From: a virus
IMG/VR virus record: IMGVR_UViG_3300005096_000107
Location: 1 to 37,588 of that record
DNA: 37,588 nt
Reading direction: 5' to 3' (one strand)
In this document: positions 22,103 through 29,035 of the stretch, in pieces
How positions within the stretch are numbered: position 1 is the first letter of the stretch
How the letters are laid out: every line of letters starts with the position of its first letter
The notes under the pieces: generated by a model
Database searches by the model: none
Seen by the model: only the letters and a program-made list of their open reading frames with translations
Told to the model about the DNA's origin: nothing
Made by a program: the position numbers and the translations under genes

Positions 22103-22765
22103 ATGAAAAATTATTTAAGCAAATGTTGCGAAGCGGAAAGCACAACGATTGCAGCACCTTGCCCTAGATGTGGAGAACTTTGTGAATGGATTTTAACCAC
22201 CAAAGACCAAACAGAAAAATGGACTTGTCCTTGTGGAAAACCTGCCGAACCTTTTGAGTGTTGCTCCAAGGAGTGCGATAAAAAATATAGTATGAATACG
22301 GACGAGGTTGAAACATCAGACGAACTGGAAGACATAATAAAACTTGTTTTTCCGGCAGGAATGAAATTATCAACCCTTGACGGAGACTCGAGAGATGTTG
22401 AAACAAGATTGAGGGATTTGTTTGAGAAGGTGCGCAAGGAGAAAACTAAAAACACAGACGATATTTCAGATGGCTACCATACTTTTGGAGAACTTTATGA
22501 ACATAAAATAACTTTGTTTATTGCGTTGTGTAAGCAACTTTATGGGGAGGGCATTGTTTGGAGGTCTAAACTACATTCTGATGGAAGTTCTTTTGAGGGG
22601 CGGTTTATTCTTGGGATGAATCAAACAAAAGGCAGACAAATAACATATCATCTGCCACTTGAAAAATGGGAAGAAACAGATTTTGCACAAACATTGAAAA
22701 AAGCCCCGGAATTTGATGGACATACAAGCGAAGATGTTTTAAAAAGAATTAAGAAATTTAGTTAA
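22103..22765 (+). CDS. Zinc-ribbon protein with WDGHTSEDV-type domain
   Basis: A 220-residue protein made of two parts. Residues 1-65 hold at least five Cys pairs (CCEA, CPRC, CPCGK, CCSKEC) arranged as zinc ribbons. Residues 120-220 belong to a well-known phage family that reads DGYHTFGELYEHKITLFIAL, then WRSKLHSDGSSFEG, a GRQITYHLPLEKWEE strand and the terminal EFDGHTSEDVLKRI. The function of this family is unknown; the fused zinc ribbon is less usual. It lies among early genes of unknown role. Confidence 0.75.
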   Translation: MKNYLSKCCEAESTTIAAPCPRCGELCEWILTTKDQTEKWTCPCGKPAEPFECCSKECDKKYSMNTDEVETSDELEDIIKLVFPAGMKLSTLDGDSRDVETRLRDLFEKVRKEKTKNTDDISDGYHTFGELYEHKITLFIALCKQLYGEGIVWRSKLHSDGSSFEGRFILGMNQTKGRQITYHLPLEKWEETDFAQTLKKAPEFDGHTSEDVLKRIKKFS

Positions 22766-22803
22766 ATGAAAAAGTTTATAAGAGAAGTAGAAAATATAAA
22801 AAC

Positions 22804-22992
22804 ATGAAAAAACAAACAACAAAGCAAATGTTAAACAGACTTGAAAAATTACAGGAAGAACTTTTTAATTTGCGCGACGGTCAAAGCACAATTATCAGGC
22901 GTTTAGCAATTTTCAGGGAGACAATGAAACTTATTGATTTAATCCGTCTTCAAATATATGGAAAAAGTAAAATAGGTAAAGGACAGGTATAA
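22804..22992 (+). CDS. Small coiled-coil protein
   Basis: A 62-residue basic helical protein (MLNRLEKLQEELFNLRDGQ, then an Ile/Arg-rich helix). A 13-codon open frame with an ATG at 22766 lies upstream and is not scored. The stop is one base before a palindrome at 22994. Confidence 0.55.
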   Translation: MKKQTTKQMLNRLEKLQEELFNLRDGQSTIIRRLAIFRETMKLIDLIRLQIYGKSKIGKGQV

Positions 22993-22993
22993 A

Positions 22994-23014
22994 ATAGGTA
23001 TAGAGTATACCTAT
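22994..23014. promoter_or_regulatory. Palindrome, operator or attenuator candidate
   Basis: ATAGGTATA-GAG-TATACCTAT, a 9-bp perfect inverted repeat with a 3-base loop, starting one base after the previous stop. Its high A/T content makes it a poor terminator and a better protein-binding operator. Confidence 0.45.
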
Positions 23015-23021
23015 CAGCAAA

Positions 23022-23086
23022 TTAAAAAGTAGTCAGTCTATATTTTTAACGATATTTTACAGATTAAGAGTAGTTAAAAAGTAGTC
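23022..23086. repeat. Pair of 13-base direct repeats
   Basis: TTAAAAAGTAGTC at 23022-23034 and again at 23074-23086, 52 bases apart, ahead of the tandem RNA element. Possibly binding sites; role unknown. Confidence 0.5.
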
Positions 23087-23103
23087 TTCAGCACATTAAA
23101 AAA

Positions 23104-23220
23104 ATAATACATTCAATACTGGGAAAGGGTAATGTGGCGGTGTTTTAATATACACTGGTCAATTAACGACCCGACGAGAAAAATCACATAACCACTCGTC
23201 CCCGGTATTGAGTGTATTAT
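23104..23220 (+). ncRNA. Tandem structured RNA, copy 1
   Basis: A long closing helix P1 (23104-23123 with 23201-23220, 20 bp with two G-U pairs) encloses a hairpin P2 (CGGTGT 23138-23143 with ACACTG 23152-23157), a short helix (GTC 23158-23160 with GAC 23168-23170) and hairpin P4 (GACGAG 23173-23178 with CTCGTC 23195-23200), which abuts P1. The loop of P4 contains AATCACATAA and the P1-P2 joint contains TGTGGCGG; TGTG (23133-23136) can pair with CACA (23185-23188) as a pseudoknot. Copy 2 has the same parts in the same order, with compensatory changes. No known family recognised. Confidence 0.75.
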
Positions 23221-23221
23221 A

Positions 23222-23332
23222 CATTCAATGCTTGGAAAACGGTATTGTGGCGGTGGTATAATTTTTTCATTGGTTATTCATAAGCCGGGCAAAAACAATC
23301 ACATAATGTTTTGTCCCAAGCATTGAGCGCAT
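23222..23332 (+). ncRNA. Tandem structured RNA, copy 2
   Basis: The same fold as copy 1. P1 core is TCAATGCTTGG (23225-23235) with CCAAGCATTGA (23316-23326), a perfect 11 bp; P2 is CGGTG (23251-23255) with CATTG (23268-23272), two G-U pairs; P4 is GGCAAAA (23288-23294) with TTTTGTC (23309-23315), again directly beside P1. The unpaired blocks TGTGGCGGTG and AATCACATAA are kept, and TGTG (23246-23249) with CACA (23300-23303) is possible. It ends about 19 bases before the Shine-Dalgarno of the next gene, so it may form part of the 5' leader of that gene. A TATAAT at 23257-23262 inside is probably fortuitous. Confidence 0.75.
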
Positions 23333-23350
23333 AAGCACTCAAATCAAAGT

Positions 23351-23360
23351 AAAGGAGGTG
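23351..23360 (+). promoter_or_regulatory. Full Shine-Dalgarno site of the 23366 gene
   Basis: AAAGGAGGTG with five bases to ATG 23366, close to the anti-Shine-Dalgarno complement. Most genes in the window have only A-rich upstream stretches, so this site is exceptional and shows that the phage uses SD initiation for this gene. Confidence 0.8.
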
Positions 23361-23365
23361 TCGCC

Positions 23366-23632
23366 ATGTTTTGTTATATGTGTTTGACAGATTGCGAACA
23401 GTTGTACAAAACGAAAGGCGAAGAAATTGTACTTTGCAAAAGTTGTTTGGCAGAAGCTCGATCATACTTTATCGTAAAATGCGAAAAATGCAGCGCGGTA
23501 GGTATGCTCGATAAAACCAGCGCAAACGAAAGATTATTGAAAAGAGGTGGAATAAATTGGAATGAAAAAGCGGAGGTTGTAATATTCCACACAAATAGTT
23601 GTTGTAATTGCGTTGGCACAGGTTGGGCGTAA
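23366..23632 (+). CDS. Zinc-binding protein downstream of the tandem RNA
   Basis: An 88-residue protein with CYMCLTDC, CKSC, CEKC and CCNCVGTG, four Cys pairs, so probably two zinc sites. The last is DnaJ-like. It contains no catalytic motif. It is the only gene with a full Shine-Dalgarno and a leader of more than 100 bases, which holds the tandem RNA, so it could be controlled by it. A hairpin (GGGAGT/ACTCCC) follows. Function unknown. Confidence 0.75.
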   Translation: MFCYMCLTDCEQLYKTKGEEIVLCKSCLAEARSYFIVKCEKCSAVGMLDKTSANERLLKRGGINWNEKAEVVIFHTNSCCNCVGTGWA

Positions 23633-23644
23633 AGAAAAGGTCCG

Positions 23645-23670
23645 GGGAGTACCGTAAACTCCCTTATTTA
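23645..23670 (+). terminator. Possible weak terminator
   Basis: GGGAGT (23645-23650) pairs with ACTCCC (23658-23663) around a 7-base loop, followed by TTATTTA. It would end the 23366 transcript. Confidence 0.5.
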
Positions 23671-23747
23671 CAAATAAAATTCAGTTGGTTGACAATTGAA
23701 TTTACAATTAAAAAGGTCGGATTTATTAGTTAAGTAGAAATAAAAAA

Positions 23748-23909
23748 ATGTTAGAAACAATATATCGAAAAATTGCTAAAATTATACCAAACAAATTACG
23801 GTATTTTATAGTTATGGACAGTTGGGCAAAAACTACAACAGGAAAATATGGAGACACAATGCCAATTACATTAACAGTAGACGAAATGCTTAATCGTATA
23901 GATAAATAA
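23748..23909 (+). CDS. Small protein of the WAxATTGKY type
   Basis: A 53-residue protein. It has a basic start, RYFIVMDSWAKTTTGKYGDT, and a short helical end (TVDEMLNRIDK). This resembles a family of short phage proteins with a W-A-x-x-T-T-G-K-Y signature. Function unknown. A weak promoter (TTTACA 23701, 17 bp, TATTAG 23724) may precede it. Confidence 0.6.
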   Translation: MLETIYRKIAKIIPNKLRYFIVMDSWAKTTTGKYGDTMPITLTVDEMLNRIDK

Positions 23910-23918
23910 TTAAAAAAA

Positions 23919-24080
23919 ATGAAAAATATCACACCAAAACGAATTAAGTACACAAAAAAAATTATACCGGAACAAATCAAGTCCACAAAAAAAGAACTAA
24001 AATCATTATTGGCTTTAGCCGATAGAGAAATTAAAGAATGGAAAAAATTTAAAAAAGAGATTGAGAATAAAATAAAATGA
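23919..24080 (+). CDS. 53-residue basic helical protein
   Basis: MKNITPKRIKYTKKIIPEQI followed by a Lys/Glu-rich helix to the end. It ends in TGA at 24078-24080 overlapping the ATG of the methyltransferase (ATGA), which supports it as a translated, coupled gene. Function unknown. Confidence 0.6.
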   Translation: MKNITPKRIKYTKKIIPEQIKSTKKELKSLLALADREIKEWKKFKKEIENKIK

Positions 24081-25456
24081 ATAAAATAATACACGGCGAC
24101 AGCCAAGAAGAATTAAAAAAATTAGAAAATAATTCTGTTGATACAATAATAACAGACCCGCCGTACGGCCTTTCTTTCATGGGTAAAAAATGGGATTACG
24201 ATGTACCAAGTGTAGAACTTTGGCAAGAATGTTTGAGAGTATTAAAGCCGGGCGGAACAGCTTTAATTTTTGCCGGGTCACGAACTCAACACAGAATGGC
24301 CGTAAATATTGAGGACGCAGGATTTGAGTTGAAAGATACAATCATGTGGCTTTATGCGACTGGCTTTCCAAAAGCAGCAGACATCAGCAAACAATTAGAT
24401 AAAAAGTTTGGGGCAGAGAGAGAAATTATTTCAACAAAAATAAGAACTACCCACAAAAAAGGAACATCTTACGAATGGGCAGGCGGAAATGAAACAGAGC
24501 CAGCAACTTCAGAAGCAAAACTTTGGAATGGTTGGAAGTCACACGGATTAAAGCCGGCATACGAACCAATCATTGTGGCAATGAAACCAAACGAAGGAAG
24601 TTATTCGAACAACGCACTAAAACACGGAGTAAGCGGATTAAATATTGACGGCGCGAGAGTTGGAAAAGAAATAATGATAAACAGACCGGCAGGAAATAAA
24701 GCCGGCGGAAATAGTTTAAATATGAGCGTCGCAGGAATGCCACAGAATGCAAAATCACAAACATCAGAAGGACGCTTCCCGGCTAACATAATCTTTGAAT
24801 GTATTTGCGACGAGGTAATAACCGAACCAACAGAAACAAAAGACCCGGAAGAAGTAAAAGGCGGAATTTGGAGCAAGTCAGAAGGCAAGCCAGCCGGCAG
24901 AATTTATAAAGGCGGAAGCCAAATACACACAAATCCGAATTGCCCTTGCTACATGTTGGACGAACAAAGTGGGACAAGTAAAACTTCGCCAAGACCAATC
25001 GCAGACGGTAAAAAATTAGACAAAGACGGCAATTGGGGATTTAAACGAATGCCACATAATATTTCCGACAAGGGTGGCGCTTCGCGTTTCTTTTATGTAG
25101 CAAAAGCAAGCAAGGCGGAAAAAAATATAGGATGTGAAGAATTAGAAGAAAAACAAACAAAGGGAGGAGGCGGAATGAATAACACAGAAGATGATGTATG
25201 CGGAAAATATGGAAGCATTAAATCAACTGGACACAACCACCATCCGACAGTAAAGCCAATAAAACTTATGGAATATCTTTGCATGCTAACAAAGACACCG
25301 ACAAGCGGAATTGTCCTCGATCCGTTTGCCGGGTCAGGAACAACAGGCCTTGCATGCGTAAACACAGGTCGAGACTTTATCTTAATTGAAAGAGAACAAG
25401 AATATATTGAGATAATAAAAGCAAGATTAAAAATAACACAAAATAAATTGATATGA
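24077..25456 (+). CDS. DNA methyltransferase, N6-adenine/N4-cytosine, beta class
   Basis: A 459-residue methyltransferase that moves a methyl group from S-adenosylmethionine to an amino group of adenine or cytosine. DPPYG at residues 27-31 is the catalytic motif IV. DPFAGSGTTG with FAGSGT at 417-422 is motif I, which binds the cofactor. The order IV before I marks the beta class. The large middle part (residues 120-380) contains the target-recognition region and several Cys-containing segments. Family members in phages protect genomes from host restriction. It is followed by a small gene overlapping by four bases and by a C5 methyltransferase; no restriction enzyme is visible. Confidence 0.93.
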   Translation: MNKIIHGDSQEELKKLENNSVDTIITDPPYGLSFMGKKWDYDVPSVELWQECLRVLKPGGTALIFAGSRTQHRMAVNIEDAGFELKDTIMWLYATGFPKAADISKQLDKKFGAEREIISTKIRTTHKKGTSYEWAGGNETEPATSEAKLWNGWKSHGLKPAYEPIIVAMKPNEGSYSNNALKHGVSGLNIDGARVGKEIMINRPAGNKAGGNSLNMSVAGMPQNAKSQTSEGRFPANIIFECICDEVITEPTETKDPEEVKGGIWSKSEGKPAGRIYKGGSQIHTNPNCPCYMLDEQSGTSKTSPRPIADGKKLDKDGNWGFKRMPHNISDKGGASRFFYVAKASKAEKNIGCEELEEKQTKGGGGMNNTEDDVCGKYGSIKSTGHNHHPTVKPIKLMEYLCMLTKTPTSGIVLDPFAGSGTTGLACVNTGRDFILIEREQEYIEIIKARLKITQNKLI

Positions 25457-25623
25457 AGTATATAAAAATTACAGGTAAAGATGTGTTTTGGGGAAAAGAA
25501 GAAATAAAACAAAGGGACTTAATAGATTTAAAAGCCGGGAGAGTAGATGTAATTATTAACATAGAGGACTGTACATTTTTTAACTCGGAAAAAAACGAGT
25601 GGGAAAAAATACCACAAGATTAA
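25453..25623 (+). CDS. Small protein between the two methyltransferases
   Basis: A 56-residue acidic protein starting MKYIKITGKDVFWGKEEIKQ with strand-helix-strand composition. It overlaps the N6/N4 methyltransferase by four bases (ATGA) and ends four bases before the C5 methyltransferase, so it is translated in the same unit. Function unknown. Confidence 0.6.
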   Translation: MKYIKITGKDVFWGKEEIKQRDLIDLKAGRVDVIINIEDCTFFNSEKNEWEKIPQD

Positions 25624-25627
25624 AAAC

Positions 25628-26674
25628 ATGAAAAAAATAAAAGTATTAAGTTTATTTGACGGTATAAGTTGCGCGCAAGTTGCCTTGCGGTCGCTAGGAT
25701 ACAATCCGGAGTATTACGCGAGCGAAACAGATAAATACGCGCTTGAAGTTACGGAAAAGAATTATCCAAAAACGATACAACTAGGCGATGTTAAAAAAGT
25801 AAAATTGGATATGGTAAATAACAAGATACCAGTCGATTTACTTATTGGCGGAAGTCCTTGTCAAGATTTAAGTATTGCTAAAAATAACAGAGAAGGGCTA
25901 AAGGGAAAACGGAGCGGTTTATTTTGGGATTATGTCCGTATTTTGAAAGAAGTAAAACCGAAATACTTTGTTTTGGAAAATGTCGCAAGTATGTCAAAAA
26001 GCGCGAAAGAAGAAATAACGAAAGCACTAGGAGTCGAGCCAATCATGATCGACGCTAAACTCGTATCGGCTCAACAACGCAAAAGATTATTTTGGACAAA
26101 CATTGAAGGAGTGGAGCAGCCCGAAGATAGACAGATTTATTTAAGTGATATTTTGGAAAGTGGGGAAGCGGTCAAAGAAAAAGCATATTGTTTAACAAAA
26201 AGTCAAAAGGACTTTATAAACGATTTTATCAAAAGACATCAAGGCAATTATGTTTTTAAAGATAAGCCGATAAGAATAGCAAGCATTGGAAAAGGTGGAC
26301 AGGCAGACAGGATTTATTCAATCCATGGCAAGAGCGTTTGTTTATCAGCAAAGGGCGGAGGACGCGGCGCGAAAACTGGATTATATCTTATAACCGGTGC
26401 TGCTGTTAGAAACCAAGTAACAAAAAGAGGAATTGAAGAGCAATTAAATATAAGAAAAGACGGCAAATCCAATTCAATGGCAAAAGTTTCAACGGATAGC
26501 TTGGTAGTATTAAGAGATTATTTTCGTCCGCTAACATCCGTGGAATGTGAAAGATTACAAGGTTTGCCGGAGAACTTTACAGAAGGAGTATCAAAGACGC
26601 GCCGGAAGGAAACATTAGGTAATGCGTTTAATGTTGAGGTAGTAAAACACATATTAAAAAACATGAAGATTTAA
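25628..26674 (+). CDS. DNA (cytosine-5)-methyltransferase
   Basis: A 348-residue C5 methyltransferase. Motif I is LSLFDGIS (residues 7-14), motif IV is GGSPCQDLS with the catalytic Cys78, motif VI is ENV with Glu117, motif VIII is QQRKRLFW around 148-155, and motif X is GNAFNVEVV near the end. The section between motifs VIII and IX (about 165-290) is the target-recognition domain. It marks cytosines in the phage DNA, probably to escape restriction. It overlaps the 3' end of the opposite-strand gene by four bases. Confidence 0.95.
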   Translation: MKKIKVLSLFDGISCAQVALRSLGYNPEYYASETDKYALEVTEKNYPKTIQLGDVKKVKLDMVNNKIPVDLLIGGSPCQDLSIAKNNREGLKGKRSGLFWDYVRILKEVKPKYFVLENVASMSKSAKEEITKALGVEPIMIDAKLVSAQQRKRLFWTNIEGVEQPEDRQIYLSDILESGEAVKEKAYCLTKSQKDFINDFIKRHQGNYVFKDKPIRIASIGKGGQADRIYSIHGKSVCLSAKGGGRGAKTGLYLITGAAVRNQVTKRGIEEQLNIRKDGKSNSMAKVSTDSLVVLRDYFRPLTSVECERLQGLPENFTEGVSKTRRKETLGNAFNVEVVKHILKNMKI

Positions 26675-26835
26675 GCATAACAGATATTATGCACGACTTC
26701 CTTATAACGATTGAATGATATATAAAAACCGCAATCCTTTTCATGGACACAGTAAATAATCCGAAGTCTTCTATCTAACGATAGAGCGCCGGAACATTTG
26801 GGGCATTTCTTTTTTCGCAAGTTATTCCAATACAT
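26671..26835 (-). CDS. Antisense zinc-ribbon protein
   Basis: A 54-residue protein on the - strand, starting MYWNNLRKKKCPKC. A CPKC pair and two further Cys (YCVHEKDC) form a zinc ribbon. An earlier ATG at 26865 would add ten residues with odd Cys content. It is convergent with the C5 methyltransferase, with stop codons overlapping by a few bases. Upstream on the - strand TTTACA, 17 bp, TATGTC and 7 bases to the ATG form a possible leaderless promoter. It is one of two genes on this strand. Confidence 0.6.
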   Translation of the reverse strand: MYWNNLRKKKCPKCSGALSLDRRLRIIYCVHEKDCGFYISFNRYKEVVHNICYA

Positions 26836-26969
26836 ACAAACAGACATACCACAACACCAATACAATGTAAACAGATTATGCTACTATAAGAATACGGATT
26901 AAAGAAACAGTCCGCAAAAGACATACTTTGAGAAAAAGGGGATATGTGTTGTAATTAAAAGGTGTAGGG

Positions 26970-26984
26970 TATAATTAAGGGAAT
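26970..26984 (+). promoter_or_regulatory. Promoter of the packaging unit
   Basis: TATAAT at 26970-26975, nine bases before ATG 26985; the predicted 5' leader is about 3 nt. A TTGTAA 15 bases upstream is at suboptimal distance. Confidence 0.55.
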
Positions 26985-27488
26985 ATGATAAAAGCAAAAA
27001 AAACAGAAAAAAAGAGGGGGGATAGAAAACCAAACAAAAATGATATTTATAATCGTTTTGTCCATTGGCAGGCTTTGACGAGCAAAGAAAGAAAAGCCGA
27101 AGGCATAGCAACCGCGCAAATGTTTGCTAAACATTATGGAGTTGACGAAGACACTTTGACCCGGTGGAAAAAACGACCGGACTTTCATGCGCTAAAAAGA
27201 GAAGCGCAAATATTCAGATTAAGCGACGCAACGGCGGATGTTTTGGAAGGATTAAAAGAACGATGTACAAGATACGGCATGGCATACGATGTTGAATTAT
27301 TTTTGCTTTATGTTGAAGGTTGGGATAGAAAGCATGTGCTTGAAATATTGCAAGAAGTTAAACTAGGCGACGGCGACATACGCTCATTGGTCGAACATTT
27401 GCCGGAAAATAAACAAAAGCATTTTTATGACACACTCACAAACCTTATCGCAGAAGCAGAGCAAGCAAGAAAAATTGCAAGAGCTTAA
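26985..27488 (+). CDS. terS: Terminase small subunit
   Basis: A 167-residue protein directly before the large terminase. A basic N-terminus leads to a helix-turn-helix (AKHYGVDEDTLTRWKKRPDF, residues 45-64) of the phBC6A51/TerS type, then helices (ATADVLEGLKERC) and a coiled C-terminal oligomerisation region. TerS recognises the packaging site and activates TerL. It overlaps the TerL gene by 62 bases. Position and domain support the call. Confidence 0.82.
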   Translation: MIKAKKTEKKRGDRKPNKNDIYNRFVHWQALTSKERKAEGIATAQMFAKHYGVDEDTLTRWKKRPDFHALKREAQIFRLSDATADVLEGLKERCTRYGMAYDVELFLLYVEGWDRKHVLEILQEVKLGDGDIRSLVEHLPENKQKHFYDTLTNLIAEAEQARKIARA

Positions 27489-29004
27489 AGACGCAGTCGC
27501 GAATAATCCGAATAATCCAAATCTCTTTTTTGATACATATAAAGAAAAGCCAATCACGCTATTAAAAATATATTACCCGACTATTTTATGGCCTAAAAAG
27601 TTTAGATACATTTTCGCGCAAATATGGTTAAACAAAGCCGGAAAGAAAATAATTATAACTGGGCCCCGTGGAGGTGGTAAAAGTGTACTCATGGGCGCGC
27701 TAGGTTTTTGTTTTTGGTTTCTTAAAAAACGGTCGATCGTTGATATGGGCGGCTCATTGGCGCAAGCGAAGATTGTTTATGGATATTTTTCAGGCATTGT
27801 ATTTTCAACAGAACCGGCATTAAGGTTTTGCAAAAAAGACCCACTCATGGAACATACGGAAAGCGAAGAAGGAAATTACTTTAAAGCATTGCCGGCGTCA
27901 CCGAAAGCCGTCAGAGGCCCGCACCCCGATATATTGCTAGGCGACGAAGTTTGCGAAGCAAAGGACGAGATTATAGCGGACGCGTTACCTATGGTGACTT
28001 CAAGCGAAAATCCCCTAACAATTTTAACTTCAACTTTCCATAAGATATTTGGAGCATTCCAAGAAATATGGGACAAAGCGCCCGAACTTGGGTACACGCG
28101 TTTTTCTTGGGATATTTTCGATGTAACAAAATCATTTGATAAAGCAATATGGAAAGACCCGGAACTAAACAGACGAATACCGGATTTGCATAAACTGGAA
28201 GAACTGGCGAATGGTAGAACTGGCGACCCGGAAGGTTGGGTGCGCATAGAAAACCTTATTGACGCTTGGCAAGGTAAACGAACGATCGACTGGTTTTTGG
28301 TAGAATTTATGGGAACAAGACCAAGCGCGAGCGGATTGGTAAACGACCCGATAGATGTTGAAGCAGCTATGTTTGATAGCAAGGCAGAAACAAGGTATAA
28401 TTATGTTATAGGCGCGCAAGTAGTTGGCGGCCTTGACTGGGGATTTTCAAGTATGACTTCATGGGTTACACTCATGAACCACGCGGACGCGGTAAAAGTC
28501 CAATTGAGCGAGGAAAATTACACACAGGTTTCAAGTGAAATAATTATTGAAGATGTTTGCGACGATGTTAAAAAATTTGGAATAAATATTTTATATGCGG
28601 ACAGCGCCGGAAAGTTTGAGAATGACGCGTTGCAAAGAGAATTGCTTAAAAGGCGATTGCGTTGTAAAGTTATAGAAGTAAACTTCAGAAAAGAAAAAGA
28701 AGGAATGCTAGGAAATTACCGCGCACATTTCCAAAGACGCAAAATGAAAATACCCATAATTTTTCAAGAGACAAAATGGCAACATAAACGATATAGATAT
28801 ATTAAAGGAACAGACAAGCCAGTTAAAAAAGACGACCATATACCGGACGCGACAATGTGCGCATTACAGCATTGGCCATTAGGAAAAGAACGCGGACATT
28901 TCAAAAATCCACCGGAGCAAGGAAAATTAGACGAAGACACAATCACAAACGACCCACTTTTTGCACAGTCGACAAGGGGTGGACTACTTGACAAACAACA
29001 TTAG
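27427..29004 (+). CDS. terL: Terminase large subunit, ATPase and nuclease
   Basis: A 525-residue packaging motor. ATPase: Walker A GPRGGGKS at 79-86, Walker B ILLGDE with Asp173-Glu174, and coupling motif ILTSTF near 198. Nuclease of RNase H fold: Asp337 (GLDWGF), Asp392 (YADSAG) and Asp474 (IPDATMC). Length is normal. It pumps DNA into the prohead and cuts it. The start lies 62 bases within TerS in a different frame; no later ATG before the Walker A region is plausible. It ends with TAG, 31 bases before the portal gene. Confidence 0.95.
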   Translation: MTHSQTLSQKQSKQEKLQELKDAVANNPNNPNLFFDTYKEKPITLLKIYYPTILWPKKFRYIFAQIWLNKAGKKIIITGPRGGGKSVLMGALGFCFWFLKKRSIVDMGGSLAQAKIVYGYFSGIVFSTEPALRFCKKDPLMEHTESEEGNYFKALPASPKAVRGPHPDILLGDEVCEAKDEIIADALPMVTSSENPLTILTSTFHKIFGAFQEIWDKAPELGYTRFSWDIFDVTKSFDKAIWKDPELNRRIPDLHKLEELANGRTGDPEGWVRIENLIDAWQGKRTIDWFLVEFMGTRPSASGLVNDPIDVEAAMFDSKAETRYNYVIGAQVVGGLDWGFSSMTSWVTLMNHADAVKVQLSEENYTQVSSEIIIEDVCDDVKKFGINILYADSAGKFENDALQRELLKRRLRCKVIEVNFRKEKEGMLGNYRAHFQRRKMKIPIIFQETKWQHKRYRYIKGTDKPVKKDDHIPDATMCALQHWPLGKERGHFKNPPEQGKLDEDTITNDPLFAQSTRGGLLDKQH

Positions 29005-29017
29005 TAATTTTTTATGG

Positions 29018-29023
29018 TATAAT
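29018..29023 (+). promoter_or_regulatory. Promoter of the portal/head unit
   Basis: TGG-TATAAT (hexamer 29018-29023, extended -10), twelve bases before ATG 29036. A TTGACA at 28988 is 24 bases upstream, too far to be the partner -35. Confidence 0.5.
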
Positions 29024-29035
29024 TAAAATAAGAAT

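Larger units (their letters stand above)
22993..23365. other. 373-base noncoding region with palindrome, repeats and tandem RNA
   Basis: No gene seen. It contains a palindrome, two direct repeats, the two RNA copies and a Shine-Dalgarno. The promoter that would make the RNA is not clear; a TAATAC near 23105 has no good -35. Confidence 0.7.

Noticed and set aside
23257-23262. TATAAT inside copy 2 of the tandem RNA as a promoter
   Set aside because: It is preceded by TGG, but copy 1 has TTTAAT at the same place, it would cut the RNA fold and no -35 is visible. It is more likely part of the P2 loop.
23104-23332. CRISPR array
   Set aside because: The two similar units are about 111-117 bases with internal pairing and compensatory changes, and there is no short repeat/spacer pattern. 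No cas gene is present.
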